Below are positions 8,629 to 17,137 of a stretch of 49,641 nucleotides of DNA, piece after piece. This DNA is from Prochlorococcus sp. AG-355-J23 (lineage in GTDB: Bacteria; Cyanobacteriota; Cyanobacteriia; PCC-6307; Cyanobiaceae). Where the stretch lies: positions 1-49,641 of the forward strand of contig QCDR01000012.1 in NCBI GenBank assembly GCA_003278705.1, in the 5' to 3' direction. The notes beneath the pieces are model-generated. The model was not told the DNA's origin. It searched no databases and saw nothing but the letters and a program-made list of their open reading frames with translations. The position numbers and the translations under genes are program-made. Numbering within the stretch: position 1 is the stretch's first letter; each line of letters begins with the position of its first letter.

Positions 8629-9854
8629 CATTTCTGTTTATTTGCAAATTTAATAAATTCAGCAACTAAAAAAATAGAACCTGTTAGAACAGGATGATTA
8701 GTTGGCCATTTTTCTAAAGAAAATAAATACTCAATGGCAAGTTCAAATGTTTTAAATTCAATTGTTTTATGAAAGTCAATTTCTTTAACCTCAGAGAGAT
8801 CATTTAATTGCCAACTAGGTTGGTTTGGAACTGGCACAAGTAATAAGTGATCATTTTTCTTTAGAAGTGTTTTTAATATTGCGTAAATATCTTTTTGTCT
8901 TTGGACACCTAAAATCCAAAAAATTCCTTTATCTTCATTCTCCCAATTGCTTCGCTCATCAGAGAGTGCTTTTGCAGCAGGATAATTGTGCGCACAGTCT
9001 ACAAGAATTTCTTTGTTTAAATAATTTATTATTTCTAACCTTCCGTTCCAAGTTGTCTTTTTAAGACCTTCAGATATGTGTTTTTCTTTTATATTGAATC
9101 CCAAATTATTCAGCGCTTCAATTGCTCCAACAGCTACTGATGCATTTTGCTTTTGAAAAATTCCTCTTAATCCAAGCTCATAGCTGTTTGAAATTGAATC
9201 TTTCCAAATAATTTCTGCTCCAACCTCTTTAACTTTTTTGGTTATTAAATTTTCAACTTGACTATTTTGATTGCATGAGATGACAATTGAGTTTTTTTCT
9301 ATAACTGCTAATTTTTCTTGGGCAATTTTTTCAATAGTATCTCCAAGAAATTCTTTATGGTCTAAGCCAATATTCCCAATGGCAATGATAGGTCTAGATT
9401 TATGGGCTGTTGTCGCGTCTAATCGTCCCCCTAAGCCAGCTTCAAGAATAAGTAATTCAACTTTTTGATGGTCAAAAAAATTTAGTGCGCAGCAAATGAT
9501 TTTTTCAAAAGGAGTTAATTTAAATGTTGAAAAATTTTTTTCTATTAATCTATAGATTTTTTCAAAATCAGTTTTTTTGATATTTTTTTTATTAACTCTA
9601 ATCCTCTCGCATACATCCAAAAGATGAGGAGATGTCGTTACACCGAAATTCCTTTTAGCTTCAAAAAGTATACTTTCTAAATATGCCGCGATTGATCCTT
9701 TCCCATTGGTTCCAATAATCTGTATGGCAGGGATATTCTTGCAAGGATTACCAAGTTCTTGAAGTACTTTTTTAATTCTTGATAAACCTAACTTGATATT
9801 ATCCCTTTCATATTTAGGAGATAATTCAAAAGTTTTTAAATTTGCATTTTTCAA
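8625..9854 (-). CDS. folC: Folylpolyglutamate synthase / dihydrofolate synthase
   Basis: Mur-ligase-fold enzyme that adds glutamate to dihydropteroate and folates. The P-loop GTNGKGS lies at residues 48-54, with ITSPHL-like TTSPHLLDVCERIRV following near 76-90. The central domain has EAGLGGRLDATT (about 138-149) and GLDHKEFLGDTIEKIAQEK. The C-terminal domain shows LVDCAHNYPAA near 290. At 409 residues the length is as expected. It is the last gene of a minus-strand run after argD (11-base gap) and overlaps the convergent oxidase gene by 4 bases. Confidence 0.95.
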   Translation of the reverse strand: MKNANLKTFELSPKYERDNIKLGLSRIKKVLQELGNPCKNIPAIQIIGTNGKGSIAAYLESILFEAKRNFGVTTSPHLLDVCERIRVNKKNIKKTDFEKIYRLIEKNFSTFKLTPFEKIICCALNFFDHQKVELLILEAGLGGRLDATTAHKSRPIIAIGNIGLDHKEFLGDTIEKIAQEKLAVIEKNSIVISCNQNSQVENLITKKVKEVGAEIIWKDSISNSYELGLRGIFQKQNASVAVGAIEALNNLGFNIKEKHISEGLKKTTWNGRLEIINYLNKEILVDCAHNYPAAKALSDERSNWENEDKGIFWILGVQRQKDIYAILKTLLKKNDHLLLVPVPNQPSWQLNDLSEVKEIDFHKTIEFKTFELAIEYLFSLEKWPTNHPVLTGSIFLVAEFIKFANKQKC

Positions 9855-9865
9855 AATTTAAATTG

Positions 9866-11041
9866 CTATAACTCTTCAAAAATTGAATTTAGCTTATTTA
9901 AAAGAGTATTAATTTCTCTTCGAGAAATAACTAATGGTGGGACAATTCTCACAACATTTCCTCCTGCAGGAACTACCAGTAAACCTTTATCAAAAGCTTT
10001 TAATGTAATTTTTTTTGCATCAGCATAATCATTATTGATCACAAGACCTTGTATTAAACCTAAACCTCTTTTCCCGCTAATAATATTTGGAAATTTTTTT
10101 GACAATTCTTCAAACCCAGCACTTAATTGTTCCCCTCTTTGATAAACATTATTGATAATATTTCTTCTATTTATTTCTTCTAATACAGTTAGGGCAGCTT
10201 TACAAGCAAATGGGTTCCCTCCAAAAGTACTTGCATGATCCCCTGGAGAAAAAATGTTGGCTTTTTCTTTTACCAATAACGCTCCAATTGCATGACCTCC
10301 TCCTAATCCTTTAGCAAGGGTGAATCCATCAGGTTCAATTCCTAAATTCTCATAACCCCACATTTTCCCAGTTCGACCTACTCCACTTTGGACCTCATCT
10401 AGAATGAGAAGAGAATTATATTTATCACATATTTCTCTCAGCCTTTTAAAAAATATTTTACTTCCAGGAATTACGCCGCCTTCGCCTTGTATTGGCTCAA
10501 CTAAAACGCCGGAAATTTTTTGATCATTATTTTCACACTCTTCAAATAATTTTTTTACCGAATCAAAATTGTTAAATTTAAAAAATTTGAACCCTTGAAT
10601 CATTGGTTCGAAACCTTTTTGATATTTTGGTTGTCCAGTGGCACTCAAGGCTGCAAGTGTCCTTCCATGGAAGCTTGATTCTGCAGCGAGAATAATTGAT
10701 TCTTTACCTTTATTTGTTTTATTTCCATATTTTTTTATTAATTTAATTGCTGATTCATTTGCTTCCGCACCACTATTACAGAAGAAGACGCTTTTAGCAC
10801 AACTCATATTCGTTAATGTTCTGCTTAATTGTTCTTGTTCTTCAATGTTGTAGAGATTAGAAATGTGCTGAATCTTTTTTAGTTGAGTTGATAACCTTCT
10901 TCTCAAAACTCTATCGCTATGTCCAAGACTACAAGTTGCTATACCAGCGACTGCATCAAGATATTTTTTACCTGTTTTGTCCCATAGCCAACAACCTTTT
11001 CCTTTTTTGAATGATATATCGAATCGACTATAGGTATTCAT
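9866..11041 (-). CDS. argD: Acetylornithine aminotransferase
   Basis: PLP enzyme of arginine synthesis, converting N-acetylglutamate semialdehyde to N-acetylornithine. Numbered from the ATG at 11041 (MNTYSRFDISF, 391 residues), it shows VFFCNSGAEANESA near 86-98, LLILDEVQSGVGRTG near 211-225 and the Schiff-base lysine in TLAKGLGGG at about 244. A longer ORF begins at 11122 inside the tRNA-Leu gene and translates tRNA sequence, so it is not the start. The ATG lies only 6 bases from the tRNA 3' end, so tRNA processing would leave an almost leaderless mRNA. ArgF, another arginine enzyme, is encoded at 46203-47129. Confidence 0.96.
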   Translation of the reverse strand: MNTYSRFDISFKKGKGCWLWDKTGKKYLDAVAGIATCSLGHSDRVLRRRLSTQLKKIQHISNLYNIEEQEQLSRTLTNMSCAKSVFFCNSGAEANESAIKLIKKYGNKTNKGKESIILAAESSFHGRTLAALSATGQPKYQKGFEPMIQGFKFFKFNNFDSVKKLFEECENNDQKISGVLVEPIQGEGGVIPGSKIFFKRLREICDKYNSLLILDEVQSGVGRTGKMWGYENLGIEPDGFTLAKGLGGGHAIGALLVKEKANIFSPGDHASTFGGNPFACKAALTVLEEINRRNIINNVYQRGEQLSAGFEELSKKFPNIISGKRGLGLIQGLVINNDYADAKKITLKAFDKGLLVVPAGGNVVRIVPPLVISRREINTLLNKLNSIFEEL

Positions 11042-11047
11042 TAAAGT

Positions 11048-11128
11048 GGGAGCGGTCGGACTTGAACCGACATACCCGAAGGTGCCGCATTTTGAGTGCG
11101 GTGCGTCTACCAATTCCACCACGCTCCC
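11048..11128 (-). tRNA. trnL: tRNA-Leu (CAA)
   Basis: On the minus strand the acceptor stem GGGAGCG pairs with CGCTCCC. The anticodon stem CCGCA/TGCGG encloses CTCAAAA, anticodon CAA, reading UUG. A long variable arm (CACCTTCGGGTATG) makes it a class II tRNA of 81 nt. The T-arm is GGTTCAAGTCC. CCA is not encoded. A36-A37-A38 makes it a likely MiaA/MiaB substrate. argD follows 6 bases downstream. Confidence 0.97.
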
Positions 11129-11155
11129 AAGGCTTTTGAAAAAATGAACTTTTTT

Positions 11156-11161
11156 ATTATA
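11156..11161 (-). promoter_or_regulatory. -10 element for tRNA-Leu/argD
   Basis: The minus strand reads TATAAT here, 28 bases before the tRNA 5' end at 11128, so a primary transcript would start at about 11149 and carry a 20-base 5' leader removed by RNase P. No clear -35 hexamer is seen. Confidence 0.45.
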
Positions 11162-11385
11162 ACAAAAATCAACTTATTGACTATTGTTTTGGTCAAGGAA
11201 CATTTTCCAGATAACCTTTGTTAATAGTTAATCTTTTCGATAAAAACATAGAATTATTTATTGCATTTGCTGACAAGAAATGAGGAAAAAAGGAAAATTT
11301 AAACATATATGATACATTTTTGTGACTAAGTGCACCTAAAAGTCTTTTTTGGTAGGAGATAGCTTCATAATTAGTAATATTGTGT

Positions 11386-11391
11386 TATAAT
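11386..11391 (+). promoter_or_regulatory. -10 element for the micro-ORF pair
   Basis: A TGTGT-TATAAT extended -10 sits 15 bases before the ATG at 11406. Transcription from about 11398 would leave a leader of under 10 bases, so the first small ORF would be translated with little or no Shine-Dalgarno help. Confidence 0.45.
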
Positions 11392-11405
11392 TAGTAAAAA
11401 AGTAA

Positions 11406-11513
11406 ATGTCTAAAACTCAAGCTAAAAGATTATCCTTTAAATTTGTCCCTTATTTTTTTATTGCAGTAACTATACTCACAACATTCGGATCTAATAGCGG
11501 AACTTGGGCATGA
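11406..11513 (+). CDS. 35-residue single-span membrane micro-protein, unknown
   Basis: Hand translation gives MSKTQAKRLSFKFVPYFFIA and continues through VTILTTFGSNSGTWA to a TGA at 11511-11513. It has a basic N-terminus followed by one hydrophobic segment (about residues 13-26), the shape of a small inner-membrane or thylakoid protein. I do not recognise a family. A TATAAT lies just upstream at 11386-11391, and its TGA overlaps the ATG of the next small ORF (ATGA at 11510-11513), which argues that both are real and coupled. The stretch 11129-11654 holds no larger gene; apart from this pair and promoter motifs I see only the weak minus-strand ORF described in the findings. Confidence 0.55.
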   Translation: MSKTQAKRLSFKFVPYFFIAVTILTTFGSNSGTWA

Positions 11514-11620
11514 ACGAATTCAAATTTAATGGTTTAAATAAAATTTGGTCTAATCGCTTTCTAGTTTTGTTTATATTATTTTTGGGTTGTATTTCACTAA
11601 TCAATATTGCTTACGTTTGA
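11510..11620 (+). CDS. 36-residue single-span membrane micro-protein, unknown
   Basis: Starts with the A of an ATGA shared with the stop of the preceding 35-residue ORF. The translation begins MNEFKFNGLNKIWSNRF and continues with a strong hydrophobic segment (LVLFILFLGCISLINIAYV, about residues 18-36) reaching the stop at 11618-11620. The membrane segment is at the very C-terminus, so it could be a tail-anchored or single-span subunit of a larger complex. No family recognised. It ends 34 bases before the convergent murA stop. Confidence 0.55.
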   Translation: MNEFKFNGLNKIWSNRFLVLFILFLGCISLINIAYV

Positions 11621-11654
11621 ATCAACTTTTGGTTTGAAAAATTGTTGAAAAATA

Positions 11655-13026
11655 TCAAGCTGCTTCTAGTTTCGAAAGTTTCTCAGATTTAGTTTTAATT
11701 TTATATTCATTCTCCTCAAAAGTTCTTTTACTAACCTCTCTGGTTATTTTAATACCTAATTTTTTTAGTTTTAATTCAAAATTTTCATAACCTCTATCTA
11801 AATGTTCTAATCCATAGATCTTACTACTACCTTTTGCGATGATTCCTGCAATTATTAATGCAGCTGATGACCTTAAATCTGAGCCAACTAGATTCATTCC
11901 TTTAATTTTTTTAACACCTTTGATGTGAGCTACGTTTTTGTTTAGTTTTATACGAGCACCCATTTCATTAAGTAAATAAATATGATTCATTCTGTTTTCG
12001 AAAATTGTTTCGGTTATCTTTGATTCACCATTTGCGATTGTCATTAAAGCTGTAAATGGTGCCTGCAAATCAGTAGGAAAGCCTGGAAAAGGAGCTGTTT
12101 CAATATCTACTCCTTTAATCTCTTTACTCTTGATAGAAATCGAATTACCTTTAATCGTAACTTTACTCCCACTCTCTTGAAGCTTATTAGTGACAGCTTC
12201 AAGATGATGAGGGATTACTGGAGAAATTGTTATTGAAGAGTAAGTTGCAGCAGCAGCTATTAGAAAAGTTCCAGCTTCTATTCGGTCTGGAATTACTTTA
12301 TGGGTACATCCGCCAAGCTTATTAACACCATCAATAATAATTGTTTCTTTACCGGAGTCATAAATTTTTGCCCCCATTTTATTAAGCATTTGGCATAAAT
12401 CTTGAACTTCAGGCTCTCTAGCAGCATTTTCAATAGTAGTTCTTCCTTTAGCTAAAGATGCTGCCATTATTAAAGTTTCAGTCGCACCTACACTTGGACA
12501 ATTTAATTTAATATGAGCACCATGAAGTCTATTTTTGTTCACCCTTGTTTTTTGCCTTAACAATTCCCTCTTCAATAATAATGTCTGCTCCTAGTGCGAT
12601 TAATCCGTTAATGTGCTCGTCTATTGGCCTTGAACCAATATTGCATCCGCCTGGTAACGGTACTTGAGCTTCTCCAAATTTAGTTAATAGTGCACCTATA
12701 CAAAAGAAACTAGCTCTTAATCCTTTAACAAGTTCATATGGAAGTTCTTTAATCGAAATAGTTGTTGGATCTATTTCTAGTTGGTTGTTTTTACGAACTA
12801 AATTCACTCCTAAATTCTTTAAGATATTCCCCATCTTTTCAATATCAGTGAGAAAAGGTACATTTTCAAGAATTATTTTTTCATTAGTTAGCAATGATGA
12901 GGCTAATAAAACTAATGCGGAATTCTTCGCACCACTTATTTCAACTATTCCATTTAACTTGCCTTGGCCAAGAATCTTTAAATTTTGCGATTTAAGATAT
13001 GACTTCGTTTTGCTTCCGCAAATCAT
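11655..13026 (-). pseudogene. murA: UDP-N-acetylglucosamine 1-carboxyvinyltransferase MurA, split by a one-base frameshift
   Basis: MurA starts peptidoglycan synthesis by adding enolpyruvate to UDP-GlcNAc. The gene is open in two frames. The part 13026-12529 encodes the first 165 residues, including the catalytic cysteine in PLPGGCNIGSRPIDEH (Cys128), and ends at a TAG (12531-12529). The rest, entered near 12530, encodes RLHGAHIKL and the remainder of the fold (CPSVGATETL, GFPTDLQAPF, LDRGYENF). Deleting one base at 12531 would join EQK directly to RLHGAHIKL and give a 456-residue protein, the normal size. No other murA is in the window and the enzyme is expected to be essential, so a sequencing or assembly error is likeliest, then a recent mutation or translational frameshifting. 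Confidence 0.9.
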
Positions 13027-13189
13027 TAAGACTTAATTTATTAGATTTATCATGACAAACTAATAATATTAAGTCCACCCTATGTAACGTCATAAATATT
13101 AATTAAAAGTGAAAATGTATTTTTTGATTTCTTGGGAAATAAAAATTTAATAAATAATTGATCAAAATATTTATGTAATTAAAATATAG

Positions 13190-14059
13190 TTGATAACAAA
13201 TTTTTTAAAAATACTCATAGAAAATACTTTTTTAAAAATAACTAGTAAAAACAATAATCTAGTTAAAAGATTTAGATCATTTAAGAGAGGATCATCTCCC
13301 AAAGATCAAGACTTTTTTTGCATAGAGGGTACACATCTCATTGAAGAATTGCTGAAGTCTGGAAAAAATCCCTCTAAGATTTTAGTTACCGAAAAATGGC
13401 TAAGAAAGAATCAAAATCTAAGCAAAAAATTTGATGATTCATTAATAAATATTGTCTCAGAGGAAGTCTTGGCATCTGCGATTTCAACAATTAATCCAGA
13501 TGGAATAGCAGCTTTAGTAGAGATTTCAGCAATACCTAATTATCAATTTAATAGAAAAGATGATTTTGTTCTTGTTCTCGACAGAATTCAAGATCCTGGG
13601 AATATGGGTAATCTATTTAGAACCGCTTTAGCTGCGGGTGTCAATGCAATTTTTTTAGCTGGAGGTGCGCACCCATTAGGCCAAAAGGTATTAAGAGCAT
13701 CCTCAGGTGCAGTTTTTCATCTGCCATTTTTAAGATTTGATGGTATTGAAGAAGAAATATTAAATTCTTTACTTAAGACTTTGTCTGAATTATCAAATGT
13801 AGGATTTAAGATTTTCTCTACTAGTAGCCATAATGAGAGTTCAAAAAAACCTTCAAAACCTTACTGGGAAGTTGATTGGTCTAGACGTACAGCATTAATT
13901 TTGGGTAATGAAGGTCAAGGTATTCATAAAAAAATTCAAGAAGCTTTTAATGAAACAATTACAATTCCGCATAGTGAGATTGTAGAATCATTGAATGTGG
14001 CTTGTGTTGCAGTTCCGTTATTACTAGAACGAAAAAGAGTCGCATACACCTCTAAATAA
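13190..14059 (+). CDS. SpoU/TrmH-family RNA 2'-O-methyltransferase
   Basis: A SPOUT-class RNA methyltransferase, probably acting on rRNA or tRNA ribose. The N-terminal substrate-binding part (TSKNNNLVKRFRSFKRG, then FCIEGTHLIEELLKSG) is typical of the RlmB/TrmH group. The catalytic knot region shows LVLDRIQDPGNMGNLFRTA (about 123-141), LILGNEGQGI (about 239-248) and IPHSEIVESLNVACVA (about 263-278), motifs 1 to 3 of the family. The exact target is not visible. The TTG at 13190 is the only usual start codon before the conserved part; the first 18 or so residues look unlike homologues, so the true start is uncertain. It lies 11 bases before lpd. Confidence 0.88.
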   Translation: MITNFLKILIENTFLKITSKNNNLVKRFRSFKRGSSPKDQDFFCIEGTHLIEELLKSGKNPSKILVTEKWLRKNQNLSKKFDDSLINIVSEEVLASAISTINPDGIAALVEISAIPNYQFNRKDDFVLVLDRIQDPGNMGNLFRTALAAGVNAIFLAGGAHPLGQKVLRASSGAVFHLPFLRFDGIEEEILNSLLKTLSELSNVGFKIFSTSSHNESSKKPSKPYWEVDWSRRTALILGNEGQGIHKKIQEAFNETITIPHSEIVESLNVACVAVPLLLERKRVAYTSK

Positions 14060-14070
14060 ATAAATAAAAA

Positions 14071-15510
14071 GTGACTGATTCAAGTTTTGATTTTGATTTA
14101 ATAGTAATAGGAGCAGGATACGGAGGTTTTGATGCCGCTAAACATGCTGCTGGTAAGGGACTGAAAGTCGCAATAGTAGAATCTTCTGATATGGGAGGCA
14201 CTTGTGTTAATAAGGGTTGTGTTCCATCTAAAGCTCTTTTAGCTGCAAGTGGAAAAGTTAGAGAAATAGCTAATTATGAACATTTAGCTAAATTTGGTAT
14301 ACATGCTTCACCAGTAAGGTTCGAGAGATCAAAAATTGCAGATCATGCAAATAATTTAGTTTTAAATGTTAGAGAAAATTTAACAAAAACTCTTAAAAGG
14401 AGTGGAGTTGAAATTATTTTGGGCATTGGAAGAATTGAAGGAAATCAAAAAGTAGGTGTAAGAGATAAAAACGGAATTGATAAAATTTTCACATGTAAGA
14501 ATATTGTTATAGCAACAGGCTCTTCTCCTTTTGTGCCCCGTGGAATAACTTTGGATAATAGGACCGTATTTACTAGCGATGATGCGGTTAAACTTGAGTG
14601 GCTTCCAAGATGGATAGCAATTATTGGAAGCGGATATATAGGTCTAGAATTTGCTGATGTTTATACCGCGCTTGGTTGTGAAGTTACCATGATCGAGGCT
14701 TTGGAAAATATTATGCCAACATTTGATCCAGACATCACTAAAATTGCTAAGAAGAACCTTATTCAAGCAAGAGATATAGACACAAAATCAAATGTCTTTG
14801 CGACAAAAATAACACCTGGATGCCCTGTAAAAATAGAACTGACTGATGCAAAATCTAAGGAAGTTGTAGAAACTTTAGAAGTTGACGCTGTACTAGTCGC
14901 AACTGGCAGAAGTCCTAATAGTAATAACTTAAATCTTGAGTCGGTTGGTATCGAAACAGTAAAAGGTTTCATTCCTGTAGATGATCAAATGAGAGTTAAG
15001 AATGGTGATGAAATAATATCTAACATTTGGGCTGTTGGAGATGTAACGGGCAAACTAATGCTTGCCCATACAGCTGCAGCGCAGGGTACTATTGCTGTTG
15101 ATAATATTTGCGGTGGTAATGTCGAAATTAACTATAAAAGTATCCCCGCAGCAACCTTTACTCACCCAGAGATAAGTTCAGTTGGTCTCTCTGAAGTTGA
15201 AGCTAAAGAGATATCTACAAAAGAAAATTTTACTTTGGGAGTTGTCAAAAGTTTCTTTAAGGCCAATTCAAAAGCATTGGCTGAATTAGAGAGTGAGGGA
15301 TTGCTAAAGTTGATTTTCAACAAAGATAATGGGAAAGTATTAGGAGCTCATATTTTTGGGTTACATGCAGCTGATTTAATTCAAGAAATTTCGAACGCTA
15401 TTTCAAGGAACCAAGATGTAATTGAATTATCTAAAGAAGTTCATACTCATCCTACTCTTAGTGAAGTAGTTGAGGTTGCATATAAGCAGGCGGCTTCTCA
15501 AATAAAATAA
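14071..15510 (+). CDS. lpd: Dihydrolipoamide dehydrogenase (E3)
   Basis: FAD enzyme that reoxidises lipoamide in the pyruvate dehydrogenase complex and, in cyanobacteria, the glycine cleavage system. The FAD site VIGAGYGGFDAA is near 12-23, and the redox-active disulfide motif GGTCVNKGCVPSK gives C45 and C50. The NAD site is IIGSGYIGLEFAD near 189-201, and the C-terminal active-site segment HTHPTLSEV lies near 457-465. 479 residues is normal. The start is GTG at 14071. It is followed after 12 bases by trpC. The PDH E1 alpha subunit is encoded at 24039-25112. Confidence 0.96.
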   Translation: MTDSSFDFDLIVIGAGYGGFDAAKHAAGKGLKVAIVESSDMGGTCVNKGCVPSKALLAASGKVREIANYEHLAKFGIHASPVRFERSKIADHANNLVLNVRENLTKTLKRSGVEIILGIGRIEGNQKVGVRDKNGIDKIFTCKNIVIATGSSPFVPRGITLDNRTVFTSDDAVKLEWLPRWIAIIGSGYIGLEFADVYTALGCEVTMIEALENIMPTFDPDITKIAKKNLIQARDIDTKSNVFATKITPGCPVKIELTDAKSKEVVETLEVDAVLVATGRSPNSNNLNLESVGIETVKGFIPVDDQMRVKNGDEIISNIWAVGDVTGKLMLAHTAAAQGTIAVDNICGGNVEINYKSIPAATFTHPEISSVGLSEVEAKEISTKENFTLGVVKSFFKANSKALAELESEGLLKLIFNKDNGKVLGAHIFGLHAADLIQEISNAISRNQDVIELSKEVHTHPTLSEVVEVAYKQAASQIK

Positions 15511-15522
15511 TATCTAAAATTA

Positions 15523-16410
15523 ATGGAGATAAGACGCAGGCCACCTAATCCAACAGTAAGGGTAGAAAATTTAGAATATGCTGTACCTCATAGAGAAGCA
15601 CAAGCAAAAAACATTCTGGAAGAAATTGTATGGCATAAGGATATTGAAATTAAGAATTTTAAAAAAATAGTCTCTTTAGAAGACCTCATAAAAAAGATTG
15701 AAAACCTTCCTGCTCCCAAAGATTTTTATAAAAATATCTTGGAGTCAAAAATAAAACCAGGAGTAATTGCTGAAATAAAAAAAGCTAGTCCGAGTAAAGG
15801 AGTGATTAGAAAAGATTTTAATCCTGAAGACATAGCAATTTGTTATGAAGGATTAGGTGCATCATGTATATCAGTACTTACCGATCAAAGGTTTTTTCAA
15901 GGTAGTTATGAAATACTCGAAACTGTAAGGAAATCAACTAATCTCCCTCTTCTTTGCAAAGATTTTATTATTTCTGCTTATCAGATTTATAAAGCAAGGG
16001 TTTCTGGTGCTGATGCAATATTATTAATCGCTGCGATTTTAAGTGATGATGATTTAATTTATTTAAAGAAAATAGCTGATAATTTAAAGATGAGTGTTCT
16101 TGTTGAAGTCCATAACTCTAATGAATTAGAAAGGATTCTAAAGTTAAAATCTTTTAATTTGATTGGAATAAATAACAGGGACTTAAAGACTTTTAAAACT
16201 GATTTAAAAACATCAATAGAATTGATGCATACATATGCAGATATATTTTTAAAACAAAATATTATTCCCATTAGTGAATCCGGAATTAATTGTGCCGAAG
16301 ATTTAGAATCGCTTATATCTATTGGAATCATGGGAGTATTAATTGGTGAAACTTTTATGAGAGAAACTGATATTGAAGAATCGTTCAAGAAATTATTTAA
16401 CTCAATTTAA
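15523..16410 (+). CDS. trpC: Indole-3-glycerol phosphate synthase
   Basis: Closes the indole ring from CdRP in tryptophan synthesis. A beta/alpha barrel of 295 residues with a short N-terminal extension seen in cyanobacteria. Motifs include [15 protein letters not shown] (catalytic lysine, about 82-96), [47 protein letters not shown] and PISESGI. It directly follows lpd (12 bases), so the two are probably co-transcribed although their pathways differ. Confidence 0.97.
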   Translation: MEIRRRPPNPTVRVENLEYAVPHREAQAKNILEEIVWHKDIEIKNFKKIVSLEDLIKKIENLPAPKDFYKNILESKIKPGVIAEIKKASPSKGVIRKDFNPEDIAICYEGLGASCISVLTDQRFFQGSYEILETVRKSTNLPLLCKDFIISAYQIYKARVSGADAILLIAAILSDDDLIYLKKIADNLKMSVLVEVHNSNELERILKLKSFNLIGINNRDLKTFKTDLKTSIELMHTYADIFLKQNIIPISESGINCAEDLESLISIGIMGVLIGETFMRETDIEESFKKLFNSI

Positions 16411-16465
16411 TATTGACTTCAAATCGTGCTATAAAATTGAATAAACAGAGTTGTACTGAATATAT

Positions 16466-17137
16466 ATGCAGGCTGTAATTTTAACAGGTATAGTTGCAGG
16501 TTTTGTACATGTAGTTAGTGGAGCTGATCATCTAATTGCAATGGCACCGGCAGCGATTAATAATCCTCAAAAAGCTCTTAAAAATAGTTTCTCATGGGGC
16601 TTGGGCCATTCTTCGGGAGTCCTCTTGTTAGCTTTTTTAGCGATTTTTATTAAGGATATTACGCCATTAAACAAATTTTCTAGTATAGCCGAATTCCTAG
16701 TTGGCATTTCACTTCTAATTGTTGGAGTATTTGCTATAAAAAATTCTTTTCAATTAAGTATTCACTCGCATTCCCATAAGCATGAGAATGGAATTGCCCA
16801 TCGTCACTTTCACTTTCATGTTAAGGAACAAAAAAATAATAATAGGCACTCACATGCTTTGACTGGTTTAGGCTTGCTACACGGTATAGCTGGAGGTTCA
16901 CATTTTCTTGCAGTTCTTCCTGCTTTAGCACTACCTCTAACAAGCGCTTGCTTATATTTGATTTCATATTTGATTGGTTCACTCATAAGTATGAATCTTT
17001 TTACTTGTTTAATATCTTTTAGCACCTTTAAAGCAAGTCAAAAATTTATTAAGAGATTAATAACTGCAGCAGGAGGTCTTTCCTTTTCTTTGGGATTATT
17101 TTGGATTCAAAGAAGTGCTTCTGTTTTTTTGAATTAA
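16466..17137 (+). CDS. Putative nickel permease linked to Ni-SOD, His-rich loop
   Basis: Multi-span membrane protein of 223 residues of the nickel/cobalt transporter (NiCoT/UreH/HupE-like) type. It starts in the membrane with VHVVSGADHLIAMAP (H15, D21, H22), the HXnDH pattern of nickel permeases. A second FSWGLGHSSGVLLL segment (about 42-55) is a family hallmark. Between spans three and four is a His-rich metal-binding loop, residues 100-130, with about 11 histidines. It faces sodX and sodN on the opposite strand and overlaps sodX by 42 bases. Supplying nickel to Ni-SOD is therefore the likely role, inferred from context. Confidence 0.85.
   Translation: MQAVILTGIVAGFVHVVSGADHLIAMAPAAINNPQKALKNSFSWGLGHSSGVLLLAFLAIFIKDITPLNKFSSIAEFLVGISLLIVGVFAIKNSFQLSIHSHSHKHENGIAHRHFHFHVKEQKNNNRHSHALTGLGLLHGIAGGSHFLAVLPALALPLTSACLYLISYLIGSLISMNLFTCLISFSTFKASQKFIKRLITAAGGLSFSLGLFWIQRSASVFLN

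Noticed and set aside
11042..11122. N-terminal extension of argD to an ATG at 11122
   Set aside because: It is translated tRNA-Leu sequence; the ATG at 11041 gives the normal ArgD length.
11655..12575. A separate 306-residue gene next to a 165-residue gene
   Set aside because: Both are pieces of one MurA broken by a frameshift; neither is a complete domain set.
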